NCBI GenBank assembly: GCA_937136445.1
Contig: CAKZOQ010000623.1
Coordinates: 1 to 13,315 of the forward strand
Source of the DNA: an uncultured Gemmatimonadota bacterium
GTDB taxonomy: Bacteria > Gemmatimonadota > Gemmatimonadetes > Longimicrobiales > Gaopeijiaceae
Length of the DNA stretch: 13,315 nucleotides
Direction: 5' to 3'
The translations under genes were made by a program, and so were the position numbers. This document shows positions 1-7,820 of this stretch, in pieces. The notes beneath the pieces are model-generated. The model was given only the letters and a program-made list of their open reading frames with translations. It did no database searches and had not been told where the DNA came from. Positions within the stretch are counted from its first letter, which is position 1. Each line of letters starts with the position of its first letter.

Positions 1-2061
1 GGTGGCCAGGCGACGGCCCTGTCCCGTGGGCGCCACGGTGACGGTGGTGGCCAGCGTGACGAAGGCCCCCGAGGGCTGCTCTGCCACCGCCGGCAGCAAG
101 GTGATGGCGTTCACGCCCTGGTCGGTGGCGAAGCGTCCAAAGTTCGTGTGTCCGGTCCCCATGGAGAGCGCCACCGTGTCCTCGCGGATGCCCGGGTAGA
201 GCCAGACGGGCACCTCCACCTCACCGTGCGGCGAGGAGACGGAGACCATGTCGCCCTCCCGGAGGCCGCGGGCCTCGGCGGTGGCGGGATTCATCTCCAC
301 CCATGAGTGCCACATGATCTTGGAGACGGGGTCCGGAAGCTCCTGCTGCCAGGGGCTGTTGGCGAACTCGCCCGCCCCGAATCGCGAGGACGGATAGACC
401 ACCAGGGTCAGGTCTCCGTCGCCGTCCAGCTCGGGTGCGTCGAAGGTGAGGGCAGCGTCGGGGGCCTGGAGCTCGGCCGGCGCCGCATCCTGAGCGTCGC
501 CGGTCTCGATGACCCCGTCCCGCAGCGACGCCTGCCAGGCCAGCTCGAAGTCGGCGCCGGAGAGACCGGTGCGCTCCTGGTGCGCGGCGCGCAGGTAGTC
601 GTAGAAGGACTCGGCCCCCAGGTCCGTCCCCAACTGGCGCCCCACGGAAAGCAGGACGTCGGCCGTGGCCTTGCTGTCGAAGTAGGGCACGGGCTGCATG
701 GCCGGCTGTTGGATGGCCATGACGCCGAACCGAGGGGTGGAGTCACCCCACGCCTCCAGGAAGTGCCGGTCCGGAAGCACCAGATCGGCCAGCGCCGTCG
801 TCTCGTCGGGCGCGGAGGCGAAGGAGACTTTGAAGCCCACGCCGGAGAAGGCGTCGTTGAAGCCCGACGCGTCCGGAAGCTCGTAGGCCGGGTTGGCGCC
901 GTGGACCATGGCCACACCCACCTGGCCGCCGGCCATGGCGCGAATGGCGGCCTCCATCCCGGCATAGGGCGCCGAGGCGGAGCTGGGTCCACCGGAGAGG
1001 TGGAGCGTCTCGCCCACGTTGCCTGCCACCTGGTTGAGGACCAGCACGGCGAGGTGGGCCGCGGTGGCGTTCCGGTGATGCGCGCCGACGCCCGGACCCA
1101 GCGCCAGGCTGGGACCGGCGGCGAAGCGCTGCGCCATCTCCCGGATGGTGTCGGCGTCGATGCCGGTGGCCTCGGCGGCCGACTCGACGTCGTAGGACTC
1201 CAGGAGGGAGGCATAGGGACCCGCCGCCGCGCTGGAGTCGGCGACGACCGAGGCCATGCCCAGCGCCAGTGCGGCCTCGGAGCCGGGGCGGATGGGCAGC
1301 CAGTCGTCGGCGTTCAGGCCCGTGAGCGAGAGGCGAGGCCCGGCGAAGGCGAACCGACCCTTCTCGCCGTCCTCTTCCCCGGAGAAGCGGGCGAAGCCGC
1401 GGCCGTAGGCCACCGGCGAGGCACCGGTCTCCAGGAAGTCGTCTCCCAGGGAGAGAACGAAGTCAGCCGCCTCGAACTCGTAGTGGGGCAGCTCGTCCAC
1501 GCCGAAGGCGATGCGCATGGCCTCGCGGAGCGGCGCCTCGGAGAGGGCCTGGTACTCGGTGCGGGCGCCGCCCACGCCCTGCAGGAAGGCGTCCACGAGA
1601 CCGGTGAGCGTCGGGCCCATGTGCCCATGGATGAGGTGGACGTTTCCGCCGGCGGCCTGGATCTGCTCTGCCAGCATCTGCTCGGCCTCCTCCCAGGTGA
1701 TGGCCTGGAGCGTGCCGTCCTGTCGCGCCATGGGCCCGGCGAAGCGATCCGGGTTGTAGAGGTGCTGGAGGGTGGCGTGGCCCCGGGAGCAGAGGGCGCC
1801 CCCGGAGACGGGATGCCGCTCGTTCCCCTCCACCTTCACGACCTTGCCTTCGCGGTTGCGCACCCACATGCCGCATTGGGCGGAGCAGCCGTTGCAGACG
1901 GAGGTGTACCAGGTGGCGATGCCCGGGACGATCTGGTCCGGGGCGGTCACGTAGGGGATGTAGCGCTCGACACCTTCGGTGGAGCATCCGGTGAGGGTCG
2001 CCCCGGCGCTGGTGACACCCAGCACCTTGAGGAAGTCCCGCCGCTTGAGTCCTTCGGTCAT
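1..2061 (-). CDS. actB: Tat-exported molybdopterin oxidoreductase-like Fe-S protein, ActB/QrcB type (partial, C-terminus off left edge)
   Basis: The first 687 residues are present; the gene continues past base 1. The N-terminus has a twin-arginine motif (RRDFLK, residues 7-12) followed by a lipobox-like LTGC ending at Cys26, so it is exported folded and may be lipidated. A 4Fe-4S motif C56-x2-C59-x3-C63-x27-C91 is complete. A molybdopterin-oxidoreductase core follows, and about residues 570-687 look like the molybdopterin-dinucleotide-binding C-terminal domain. The start is ATG at 2061, with GAGGG (2072-2068) six bases upstream overlapping the stop of the cytochrome gene. The pairing with a pentahaem cytochrome matches ActA-ActB of alternative complex III, where ActB carries a fused ferredoxin-like domain that would lie beyond the edge. 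In characterised ActB and QrcB no molybdenum was found; I see no convincing Mo ligand around residues 203-215 (SLGDD then FLETG). A catalytic molybdoenzyme of the PsrA type is the alternative. Family assignment is strong; the ActB identity is inferred. Confidence 0.85.
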   Translation of the reverse strand, partial: MTEGLKRRDFLKVLGVTSAGATLTGCSTEGVERYIPYVTAPDQIVPGIATWYTSVCNGCSAQCGMWVRNREGKVVKVEGNERHPVSGGALCSRGHATLQHLYNPDRFAGPMARQDGTLQAITWEEAEQMLAEQIQAAGGNVHLIHGHMGPTLTGLVDAFLQGVGGARTEYQALSEAPLREAMRIAFGVDELPHYEFEAADFVLSLGDDFLETGASPVAYGRGFARFSGEEDGEKGRFAFAGPRLSLTGLNADDWLPIRPGSEAALALGMASVVADSSAAAGPYASLLESYDVESAAEATGIDADTIREMAQRFAAGPSLALGPGVGAHHRNATAAHLAVLVLNQVAGNVGETLHLSGGPSSASAPYAGMEAAIRAMAGGQVGVAMVHGANPAYELPDASGFNDAFSGVGFKVSFASAPDETTALADLVLPDRHFLEAWGDSTPRFGVMAIQQPAMQPVPYFDSKATADVLLSVGRQLGTDLGAESFYDYLRAAHQERTGLSGADFELAWQASLRDGVIETGDAQDAAPAELQAPDAALTFDAPELDGDGDLTLVVYPSSRFGAGEFANSPWQQELPDPVSKIMWHSWVEMNPATAEARGLREGDMVSVSSPHGEVEVPVWLYPGIREDTVALSMGTGHTNFGRFATDQGVNAITLLPAVAEQPSGAFVTLATTVTVAPTGQGRRLAT

Positions 2062-2070
2062 ATCCGTCCC

Positions 2071-2640
2071 TCAGTAGTGGCAGGCGGAACAGTCGATGGA
2101 CGCATCGCTGTCGCGATGGCAGTCGATGCACCAACCCATGTTGTCGCCGCCCCAGGCGGGGTCCCGCTCGTAGAGGACCGCCATGTTCTGCACCTGCCCG
2201 TGACACTCCGTGCAATCCAGGCCGGCGTTCACGTGGCGCATGTGGGGGAAGTTCGCGTGGTCCGAGATCTTGTAGACCCGCACCCACGGGATGGGCTCAC
2301 CCCGCTCCCAGTAGCCCTGCAGCTTGTCGATCTCCGCCTGGGCGGAATCGGTGACACCTTCGATGACCTGATGGCACCCCATGCACAGCTCCGTGGGCGG
2401 AAGTCCGGCGCTGAAGGATCGCTCCGCGGAGAAGTGGCAATACTGGCAGTTCATCTGGTTCTGCCCTTCCTCCATCCCCGCGTGCTGGTTGTGGGGGAAG
2501 GCGATGGGCTGCCCGGATGGATAGCTCTCCGGGTCTTCGGCCTGGGCCAGCGTCTGGGCGTCCTGGGACTGGACCAGGGCCAGACCGGCGACCAGGGCGA
2601 GGATGCCCGCAAGGCCGCCGATCAACCAGTGCTTTCTCAT
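2071..2640 (-). CDS. actA: pentahaem membrane-anchored cytochrome c, ActA-like
   Basis: 189 residues with five CxxCH haem-binding motifs: CQYCH 65-69, CMGCH 86-90, CTECH 143-147, CIDCH 171-175 and CSACH 184-188. Histidines 50, 53, 128, 133 and 136 are candidates for distal haem ligands. Residues 5-25 form a hydrophobic N-terminal segment acting as signal or membrane anchor, so the haem domain is periplasmic. Five haems, one N-terminal anchor and about 190-220 residues fit ActA, the electron-output cytochrome of alternative complex III, which passes quinol electrons to a terminal oxidase or soluble cytochrome. QrcA of sulfate reducers is the main alternative. The start is ATG 2640; a TTG directly before it is in frame but the AGGAG at 2651-2647 sits six bases before the ATG. 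The last CxxCH ends one residue before the stop. The Fe-S protein follows after 9 bases, so the two are co-transcribed. Confidence 0.88.
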   Translation of the reverse strand: MRKHWLIGGLAGILALVAGLALVQSQDAQTLAQAEDPESYPSGQPIAFPHNQHAGMEEGQNQMNCQYCHFSAERSFSAGLPPTELCMGCHQVIEGVTDSAQAEIDKLQGYWERGEPIPWVRVYKISDHANFPHMRHVNAGLDCTECHGQVQNMAVLYERDPAWGGDNMGWCIDCHRDSDASIDCSACHY

Positions 2641-2646
2641 CAAGTG

Positions 2647-2651
2647 CTCCT
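2647..2651 (-). promoter_or_regulatory. Shine-Dalgarno of the pentahaem cytochrome gene
   Basis: AGGAG on the minus strand, six bases before ATG 2640. It decides for the ATG rather than the in-frame TTG immediately upstream. Confidence 0.65.
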
Positions 2652-2813
2652 GAAACGAGCGGAGGCGTCCGCAGACGCATCGGGGGGGGTCGGAAGCGAG
2701 GTCCGCAAAACCCCGTAGTCCGGTGTGGGGGTTCCGGGGGAGTCTATGGTCCCGGGAAGACGCCGCAAGCTACCCGGCGCCTCGGGGGGGGTCAAGTCAT
2801 GCACCGTTTTTCA

Positions 2814-2851
2814 CGAGAACCAATTCGCGGCGTGAGTGTTATACGTTCTCG
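2814..2851. repeat. 7-bp inverted repeat with 24-bp spacer, candidate operator
   Basis: CGAGAAC at 2814-2820 and its exact reverse complement GTTCTCG at 2845-2851. The right arm abuts the only AT-rich -10-like stretch of the divergent region, so a dimeric regulator could affect either promoter. The arm centres are 31 bases apart, about three helical turns, placing both arms on the same DNA face. A 7-bp chance match is possible. Confidence 0.35.
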
Positions 2852-2932
2852 CCCCTGCCCGGACCGCAACCGAACCCCCGCCTCGGGGCGAATCGGTCGG
2901 GTACCGCGAATCTTCCGTAGGCCCCGTCATTC

Positions 2933-3916
2933 ATGACCGAAACGACCGTGCAGGCGCATCCGCACCCCTCTGCCCCACCGCTCGAGCTGTTGGACCGGCT
3001 CATCGGTGAGGTCGAAACGGTCTTTCACGGAAAAAGCACGGTCGTCCGTTTGGCCCTGGCGGCCCTTCTGGCGCGAGGACACATCCTCTTCGAGGACGTC
3101 CCCGGGGTGGGTAAAACTACCCTGGCCCACGCCCTGGCCCGGACCCTCGGACTGGGGTTTCGGCGAGTCCAGTTCACCTCCGATCTGCTGCCGTCGGACG
3201 TCCTGGGGGTGAGCGTGTACCATCCCCAGACCGGGGAATTCGAGATCCGACGGGGTCCCATCTTCACCCACGTCGTCCTCGCCGACGAGATCAACCGGGC
3301 GCCTCCCCGCACCCAGAGCGGACTCCTGGAGGCCATGCAGGAGGGTCGGGTCACCATCGGAGACGAGACGCACCAGCTTCCGCGTCCCTTCCTGGTGATG
3401 GCCACCCAGAACCCCCTGGAGCACCATGGTACCTACCCGCTTCCCGAAAGCCAGCTCGACCGATTCCTCATGCGGCTCACCATCGGGTACCCGGGGGTGG
3501 AGGCGGAGCGGAAGATCCTTCTGCAGTCCGCCGCCACGGAGCCGGTCTTCCAGCAGCTGCAGCCGGTGCTGGGGCCCGACCAGGTCCTGGCCCTTCAGGC
3601 ACGGGTCGAGGAGGTGGACGCCGACGAGGCCATCGTCGACTACGTCATGCAGATCGTCCACCGGACCCGGAACTCCTCGAAGATGCGAATGGGGGTGAGC
3701 CCCCGGGGGGCCATCGCCCTCTTCCGAGCTGCCCGCGCCCTGGCCCTCACCGACGGTCGGGACTACCTGGTACCCGACGACGTCCGGACGCTGGTGATCC
3801 CCTGCCTCGCCCATCGGGTCCTTCCCGCCGGGGCCGGTGCCACCGGCGTGGACACCCACGAACAGGCCGCCGGAATCCTCGAAGGCATCCTGGACGAGGT
3901 CGAGGCGCCGGTGTGA
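2933..3916 (+). CDS. MoxR-family AAA+ ATPase
   Basis: 327 residues, a normal MoxR length. Walker A is GVGKTT (58-63) after EDVP; Walker B is VVLADEI (114-120), followed by the MoxR-typical NRAPPRTQ; sensor 1 is in ATQNPLE (Asn160); the Arg of SPRG (256-259) is the likely sensor 2; the lid domain fills the C-terminus. MoxR ATPases are cytoplasmic chaperones that help activate or assemble partner proteins, often VWA or DUF58 proteins encoded beside them. The start ATG 2933 follows a long leader and has only a weak upstream GTAGG. The stop overlaps the start of the DUF58 gene (GTGA, 3913-3916), so translation is coupled and the DUF58 protein is the probable partner. No VWA gene is present in this block, unlike many MoxR operons. 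Confidence 0.93.
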   Translation: MTETTVQAHPHPSAPPLELLDRLIGEVETVFHGKSTVVRLALAALLARGHILFEDVPGVGKTTLAHALARTLGLGFRRVQFTSDLLPSDVLGVSVYHPQTGEFEIRRGPIFTHVVLADEINRAPPRTQSGLLEAMQEGRVTIGDETHQLPRPFLVMATQNPLEHHGTYPLPESQLDRFLMRLTIGYPGVEAERKILLQSAATEPVFQQLQPVLGPDQVLALQARVEEVDADEAIVDYVMQIVHRTRNSSKMRMGVSPRGAIALFRAARALALTDGRDYLVPDDVRTLVIPCLAHRVLPAGAGATGVDTHEQAAGILEGILDEVEAPV

Positions 3917-5007
3917 GCGCCCTCCGGCACGGGCTGGAGCTTCTTCTCCGAACCTGGCGACGGATCCGCGCCTGGCGCCGCATCCGCTTCACTCCCGGGG
4001 GAATCGTCTTCACCGCGGGCACCTTCGCCGTGGGGTTTGCGGCGTTGAACACCGGCAACAACCTCCTCTACCTCCTCATGGGGGCCATGCTGGGGTTCAT
4101 CACCGTCAGTGGCTGGCTCTCGGAGCAGGCCATCCGCAGCCTCCGGGTGGAACGCCGCCTCCCGCGGGCCGTGACCGTGGGTGAGGAGATGCGGTTGGAG
4201 TATCGGGTGGAAAACCGGAAGCGTCGGCTCCCCTCCATGGCCGTGGAGCTGCTGGAGGAGGGGCTGGCCGAGCCCGCCTTCCTGGCCCACGTGCCGGCCG
4301 GAGAGACGGTGCGGAGCCATTCCACCAACTCCTTCGTCCGTCGGGGCGTCTACCCCCTTCGCACCCTCACCATCTCCACCTCCTTCCCCTTCGGCCTCTT
4401 CCTGAAGCAACGGGACGTGGAGCTGAGGGACGAGGTGGTGGTCTGGCCCCGCACCCACCGTCCGGTCCCCGCCCCCGAGGCCGGGACCGGACGAAGGGTC
4501 CGCGGGGGCGGCGGCTCGCGCGGCTCCGCCGGCCACCGAGGGGAGTACCGTTCCCTCCGGGACTACCGTCCGGGGGACGACCCCAGGGACATCCACTGGC
4601 GCTCCTCCGCCCGCCTCACCACCCCGGTGGTCCGGGTCTACGAGCGGGATGCCGCCGAGACCCGGTGGATCTGCCTGGACACTTCCGCGGAGCCCGGAGA
4701 CGCCGCCGAGGTGGCGGTGGAATGTGCCGCCTCCCTCGCGGCCCGCGCCTCCGAGGAAAACCGTCCCTTCGCCCTCGTGACCCCCCAATACCTGGTGGAG
4801 CCGGGGCAGGGCCCGGGCCACCTGGAGCGCGTCCTGGACGCCCTGGCCCGGGTGGACTTCGATCCTGGCCACGCCCTTCCGGCCCCCCCGGTGGACCCGG
4901 AGGCCTGCCTCCTGGTGGCGGTGGGCGGCGGCGCCGGCTTCGGCGGGGTGGTGGCGGTGGGGCCCGACGCCGTCCTGAACGAGCCTCCCGAGGAGGTGGC
5001 GGCATGA
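3913..5007 (+). CDS. DUF58 domain membrane protein
   Basis: 364 residues starting at GTG 3913, which overlaps the MoxR stop by four bases. A basic N-terminus is followed by two membrane helices at about 29-46 and 49-68, then a soluble region. FPFGLF (158-163) and the conserved DUF58 block from GEYRSLRDYRPGDD through HWRSSAR (about 209-236) are clear. The segment between them (about 190-205) is a Gly/Arg/Ser-rich linker. DUF58 proteins are usually encoded between MoxR and a transglutaminase, exactly as here; their C-terminal part is thought to be a degenerate VWA-like fold acting as a MoxR client or adaptor. The molecular function is unknown. The protein ends in an ATGA overlap with the transglutaminase gene, giving a second coupled junction. 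Confidence 0.9.
   Translation: MSALRHGLELLLRTWRRIRAWRRIRFTPGGIVFTAGTFAVGFAALNTGNNLLYLLMGAMLGFITVSGWLSEQAIRSLRVERRLPRAVTVGEEMRLEYRVENRKRRLPSMAVELLEEGLAEPAFLAHVPAGETVRSHSTNSFVRRGVYPLRTLTISTSFPFGLFLKQRDVELRDEVVVWPRTHRPVPAPEAGTGRRVRGGGGSRGSAGHRGEYRSLRDYRPGDDPRDIHWRSSARLTTPVVRVYERDAAETRWICLDTSAEPGDAAEVAVECAASLAARASEENRPFALVTPQYLVEPGQGPGHLERVLDALARVDFDPGHALPAPPVDPEACLLVAVGGGAGFGGVVAVGPDAVLNEPPEEVAA
4991..4996 (+). promoter_or_regulatory. Shine-Dalgarno fixing the transglutaminase start
   Basis: AGGAGG seven bases before ATG 5004, inside the end of the DUF58 gene. It supports 5004 over in-frame codons further upstream that would overlap the DUF58 gene by more than 300 bases. Confidence 0.75.
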
Positions 5008-7016
5008 GCCTACGCCTTCTCCACCGGCGTCTCGCCATCCTCATGGGCCTCACCGGCCTCGTGGCCTTCGCCGCCGGCGCCGGCTTCGAACCCCTCTCGG
5101 CGCTCCTGGCCGACGTGGCCCTCACGGTGGCCCTCTTCTGGCAGCCGGAGCCCGAGCTCTCCCGGAAGCTGGAGCGCGCGTGGCTTCCGCTGGCGACGCT
5201 TCTGGTCCTGCGGGCCCTCTACCACGTCTTCGTGGTCCAGGGCGACGTGGTCATCCCGGTGGTGGACCTGCTGCTGCTTCTCATGGCCGCCGAAGCTCTC
5301 CGGTCGCTGGACGCCCCGAACGACGTCCGGCTCTACGCCCTCTCCTTCGCGCTGGTTCTGGCCTCCACCGCCTACCGGCCCGGGATCGTCTTTCTCGTGG
5401 CCTTCGTGGGCTTCGTGGTCCTGGCCACCGTCGCCCTCATGGTGGGTCACCTTCGACGCCAGGCGGAGCGTCACCTGATCCGGGAGGTCCCCCTGGGCTC
5501 CACCCTCCTCGGAACCACCGGCCTCCTTTCGGTAGGGGTCCTGCTGGTGAGCGCCGTGGTCTTCCTCACCTTCCCCCGGGTCTCCCAGGGCTGGAGTGGA
5601 CGCGGCGAGACGCTGGCCACTTCCATCGCCGGCTTCAGCGACCAGGTCTCCATCGGCGAACACGGCTCCCGCATCTACGGCAACCCCCAGATCGTCCTCC
5701 GGGTGGAGTTCCCGGACGGGATCCCCGAGAACGTCTTCGGTCTCCACTGGCGCGGCCGCTCCTACGACCACTTCGACGGGATCCGCTGGTCCCGTTCCGA
5801 CAACCTGCCCCCGTCCTCCGCCCCGACCCGATGGTACCGGAACCGCTGGGAGGGGCCGGTGGTGGAGCAGAAGATCTACGGGGCCCCGCTGGACGTCCGG
5901 GTGCTCTTCGCCCTGCACCCCGCGCTGGACATCGACGCGGACAACGGCATCCAGCCCCTCTTCGACAACGCCGGCGACTTCGTTTATTGGGGGTCCGCCG
6001 CCCCGGCCTACACCGCCGAGTCCCGCACCCAGCGCCCCCCCGTCGACTCCCTCCGCCAGGCCGACTCGGGCTTCCAGCCGTCCAGCCGGCATTTCCTCCA
6101 GCTCCCGGAGATCGATCCACGCATCCAGGCGCTGGCCGACTCCCTCACCGACGGGCTGGAGACGCGGTACGACCGCACGGTGGCGATCCTGGAGTACTTC
6201 GACGACTTCGGGTACACCCTCGAGCTTCCGGCGACGGCCCAGCAGGCGACGCTTCCGGCGTTCCTCTTCCAGCGCCGCGAGGGCCACTGCGAGTACTTCT
6301 CCACCGCCATGGTCGTCCTCCTCCGGGCCGCCGGCATCGAATCCAGGAACGTGAACGGATTCCTGGGCGGGCAGTGGAGCCAGTTCGGCGATTATCTGGC
6401 AGTGACCCAGAACGAGGCCCACTCCTGGGTGGAGGTCTGGTTCCCCGGATACGGCTGGGTGAGCTTCGACCCCACCCCGGGTGGCGAGGGCGGAGGCTCC
6501 GCCGAGACGGCCTGGTTCTGGCCGGGACGCATCCTCTTCGACGGCCTGCAGCACCGGTGGAGCAAGTGGGTCCTGGACTACTCCCAGGAGGAGCAGGCGG
6601 GCATCTTCGGCGAATGGAGCGGCTTCCTCCAGGACGACCCCTCGGCCTCCGGCGACGCCACGGCCTCCGACACCAGCCTGGGACTCTGGGGACTCCTGGC
6701 GGTCCTGGTGGCCGCCGTCGGCGGCACCTGGTGGGTGGTCCGGAACCGCACCGCGCAGCCGCCGGCCACCCGCATCTACCTCCAGCTCCGACGGGCCTGC
6801 CGTACGGCGGACCTGCCGGTGGGCCCGAGCTGGACGCCCGGCGCCCTGGTAGATGCCGTGGCCCGCGCCGCCCCTGCTGCCCGGGACCCGGCCGCCCGCA
6901 TCGTCGACGCCTACCTCCGCACCCGCTACGGAGGCGAGATCGCGGACGAGGTCCGCCTCCGCTCCATGAGGGACGACCTGGGCCGAGCCCGAACGCACCT
7001 CCGCTCCTCCGCCTGA
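5004..7016 (+). CDS. TgpA-like membrane transglutaminase (DUF3488 / transglutaminase-like / DUF4129)
   Basis: 670 residues. About seven hydrophobic helices occupy residues 11-190 (the DUF3488-like membrane domain). A large extracytoplasmic region follows and contains the transglutaminase-like core with a complete Cys-His-Asp triad: Cys429 in EGHCEYFS, His473 in NEAHSWVEV and Asp489 in SFDPTP. A further membrane helix lies at about 559-580, and the cytoplasmic tail (about 590-660) resembles DUF4129. This order matches TgpA, the Pseudomonas inner-membrane protein with a periplasmic transglutaminase domain that was reported essential. The triad could catalyse isopeptide crosslinking, hydrolysis or a protease-like reaction; the substrate is unknown. 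The start overlaps the DUF58 stop (ATGA). With MoxR and DUF58 it forms a conserved envelope module. Confidence 0.92.
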   Translation: MSLRLLHRRLAILMGLTGLVAFAAGAGFEPLSALLADVALTVALFWQPEPELSRKLERAWLPLATLLVLRALYHVFVVQGDVVIPVVDLLLLLMAAEALRSLDAPNDVRLYALSFALVLASTAYRPGIVFLVAFVGFVVLATVALMVGHLRRQAERHLIREVPLGSTLLGTTGLLSVGVLLVSAVVFLTFPRVSQGWSGRGETLATSIAGFSDQVSIGEHGSRIYGNPQIVLRVEFPDGIPENVFGLHWRGRSYDHFDGIRWSRSDNLPPSSAPTRWYRNRWEGPVVEQKIYGAPLDVRVLFALHPALDIDADNGIQPLFDNAGDFVYWGSAAPAYTAESRTQRPPVDSLRQADSGFQPSSRHFLQLPEIDPRIQALADSLTDGLETRYDRTVAILEYFDDFGYTLELPATAQQATLPAFLFQRREGHCEYFSTAMVVLLRAAGIESRNVNGFLGGQWSQFGDYLAVTQNEAHSWVEVWFPGYGWVSFDPTPGGEGGGSAETAWFWPGRILFDGLQHRWSKWVLDYSQEEQAGIFGEWSGFLQDDPSASGDATASDTSLGLWGLLAVLVAAVGGTWWVVRNRTAQPPATRIYLQLRRACRTADLPVGPSWTPGALVDAVARAAPAARDPAARIVDAYLRTRYGGEIADEVRLRSMRDDLGRARTHLRSSA

Positions 7017-7021
7017 CGCCC

Positions 7022-7816
7022 ATGCACCCCGACTCCACCTGGACCGAGCACGACCTCCCCGGCGACGGGGAGACCCATCGCTACGACCTGGGGCCGCTGA
7101 CCTTCTGGGTCCGCCGGGTGAAGAACGAGGTGCGCATCACCTCGCACCATGCCGACGACGGCCCCCCGGCCGAGGGGGAGGAGCCCTCCGCCGAGGCCGA
7201 CTGGCACCGGTGGGCCCTGCGAGGCACCGAGGACCAACGGCTTCGCCTGACCCCCGTGCTCCCGGACCGGATGCTGGTGGTGAAGGTGGAGCAGCCCTTC
7301 ACCCTCCTCTCCAGGGCGGAGGCGCGGATCTACATGCGCGTGGGCGCGTGGGTTCGGGTGGAGGTGGTGGGTCCCGAGGGAGCGGACCCGCTGGACGAGC
7401 TCCCCACGGAGCGCCTCTCCGACACCTGGTGGGGGGACTTCCTGGGTGGGGAGGTGGCCTACTGGCTCACCACCAAGGCCCGCAGGGAGCTCACCGACGA
7501 CCTCTTCGAGCCCTGGCTCATCATGTGCACACTCCAGCTCTCCAACCGCTCCGCCGACGACCTCTCCGTGGAGAAGCTCGGACTACGCATGGAGCACCTG
7601 AGCGTCTTCGAGAAGGACGGCCGGCTCTGGGCGGAGGAGACCCGGGTGGACTACCGCGGCGAGGACGAGGGCAGCGACATCCGCATGGACGACCTCCCGC
7701 CCCGGGAGGCCGAAGGTGCCCGGGAGATCGGACCGGCCCGAAGTCGGACCCGAAGCTTCCGCGCCCGCACCTTCTCGCGCCTCAGGGCCATCACCTCCTT
7801 CGGGTGGGGAGACTGA
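7022..7816 (+). CDS. DUF432-like protein, probable partner of the adjacent MscS channel
   Basis: 264 residues, soluble, beginning 5 bases after the transglutaminase stop at ATG 7022. The N-terminus (THRYDLGPLTFWVRR) and the central block (about residues 75-195: LTPVLPDRMLVVKVE, an ARIYMRV strand, WWGDFLGGEVAYW) resemble DUF432 proteins, which from memory are often encoded beside MscS-family channels; the next gene is indeed an MscS. No catalytic motif or signal peptide is seen. The last 30 residues carry about eight arginines alternating with Ser, Thr, Ala and Phe, which could touch membrane phosphate groups or nucleic acid. The ribosome-binding site is weak and the gene may be translated by re-initiation. 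The DUF432 assignment is by recollection of the pattern and is moderately certain; it could be an unrelated conserved protein. Confidence 0.72.
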   Translation: MHPDSTWTEHDLPGDGETHRYDLGPLTFWVRRVKNEVRITSHHADDGPPAEGEEPSAEADWHRWALRGTEDQRLRLTPVLPDRMLVVKVEQPFTLLSRAEARIYMRVGAWVRVEVVGPEGADPLDELPTERLSDTWWGDFLGGEVAYWLTTKARRELTDDLFEPWLIMCTLQLSNRSADDLSVEKLGLRMEHLSVFEKDGRLWAEETRVDYRGEDEGSDIRMDDLPPREAEGAREIGPARSRTRSFRARTFSRLRAITSFGWGD

Positions 7817-7820
7817 GGCC

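Larger units (their letters stand above)
2641..2932. promoter_or_regulatory. divergent promoter region between cytochrome operon and MoxR operon
   Basis: This 292-base non-coding region must hold promoters for both operons. Around 2838-2845 the sequence GTTATACG offers a plus-strand -10 (TTATAC 2839-2844) and a minus-strand -10 (TATAAC 2843-2838); neither has a convincing -35 at 16-18 bases. A perfect 7-bp inverted repeat (CGAGAAC 2814-2820, GTTCTCG 2845-2851) brackets them. A 12-base G-tract element, TCGGGGGGGGTC, occurs at 2680-2691 and again at 2782-2793, in the leader of the cytochrome gene. Small GC hairpins lie at 2665-2678 (GCGTC/GACGC) and 2876-2888 (CCCCG/CGGGG), the latter in the MoxR leader. 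I see no riboswitch, small RNA or intrinsic terminator with a U-tract. The promoter calls are inferred from position and AT content. Confidence 0.45.

Noticed and set aside
2665..2678. Intrinsic terminator or riboswitch in the cytochrome leader
   Set aside because: The stem is five base pairs, no U-tract follows, and no conserved aptamer pattern is recognisable.
307..2718. 803-codon open frame on the plus strand
   Set aside because: It lies antisense to the Fe-S protein and cytochrome genes, whose haem and cluster motifs are unmistakable; long antisense frames are expected in GC-rich DNA, and its protein is low-complexity Gly/Val/His-rich.
4665..5003. Earlier in-frame start for the transglutaminase
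   Set aside because: It would overlap the DUF58 gene by more than 300 bases with low-complexity Gly/Arg/Pro sequence; AGGAGG before ATG 5004 settles the start.
5010..6998. 662-codon open frame on the minus strand
   Set aside because: Antisense shadow of the transglutaminase gene, which shows a full catalytic triad and membrane helices on the plus strand.
5180..7021. Upstream extension of the DUF432-like frame across the transglutaminase gene
   Set aside because: The translation is Pro/Gly/Arg-rich shadow sequence; the real start is the ATG at 7022 just after the transglutaminase stop.
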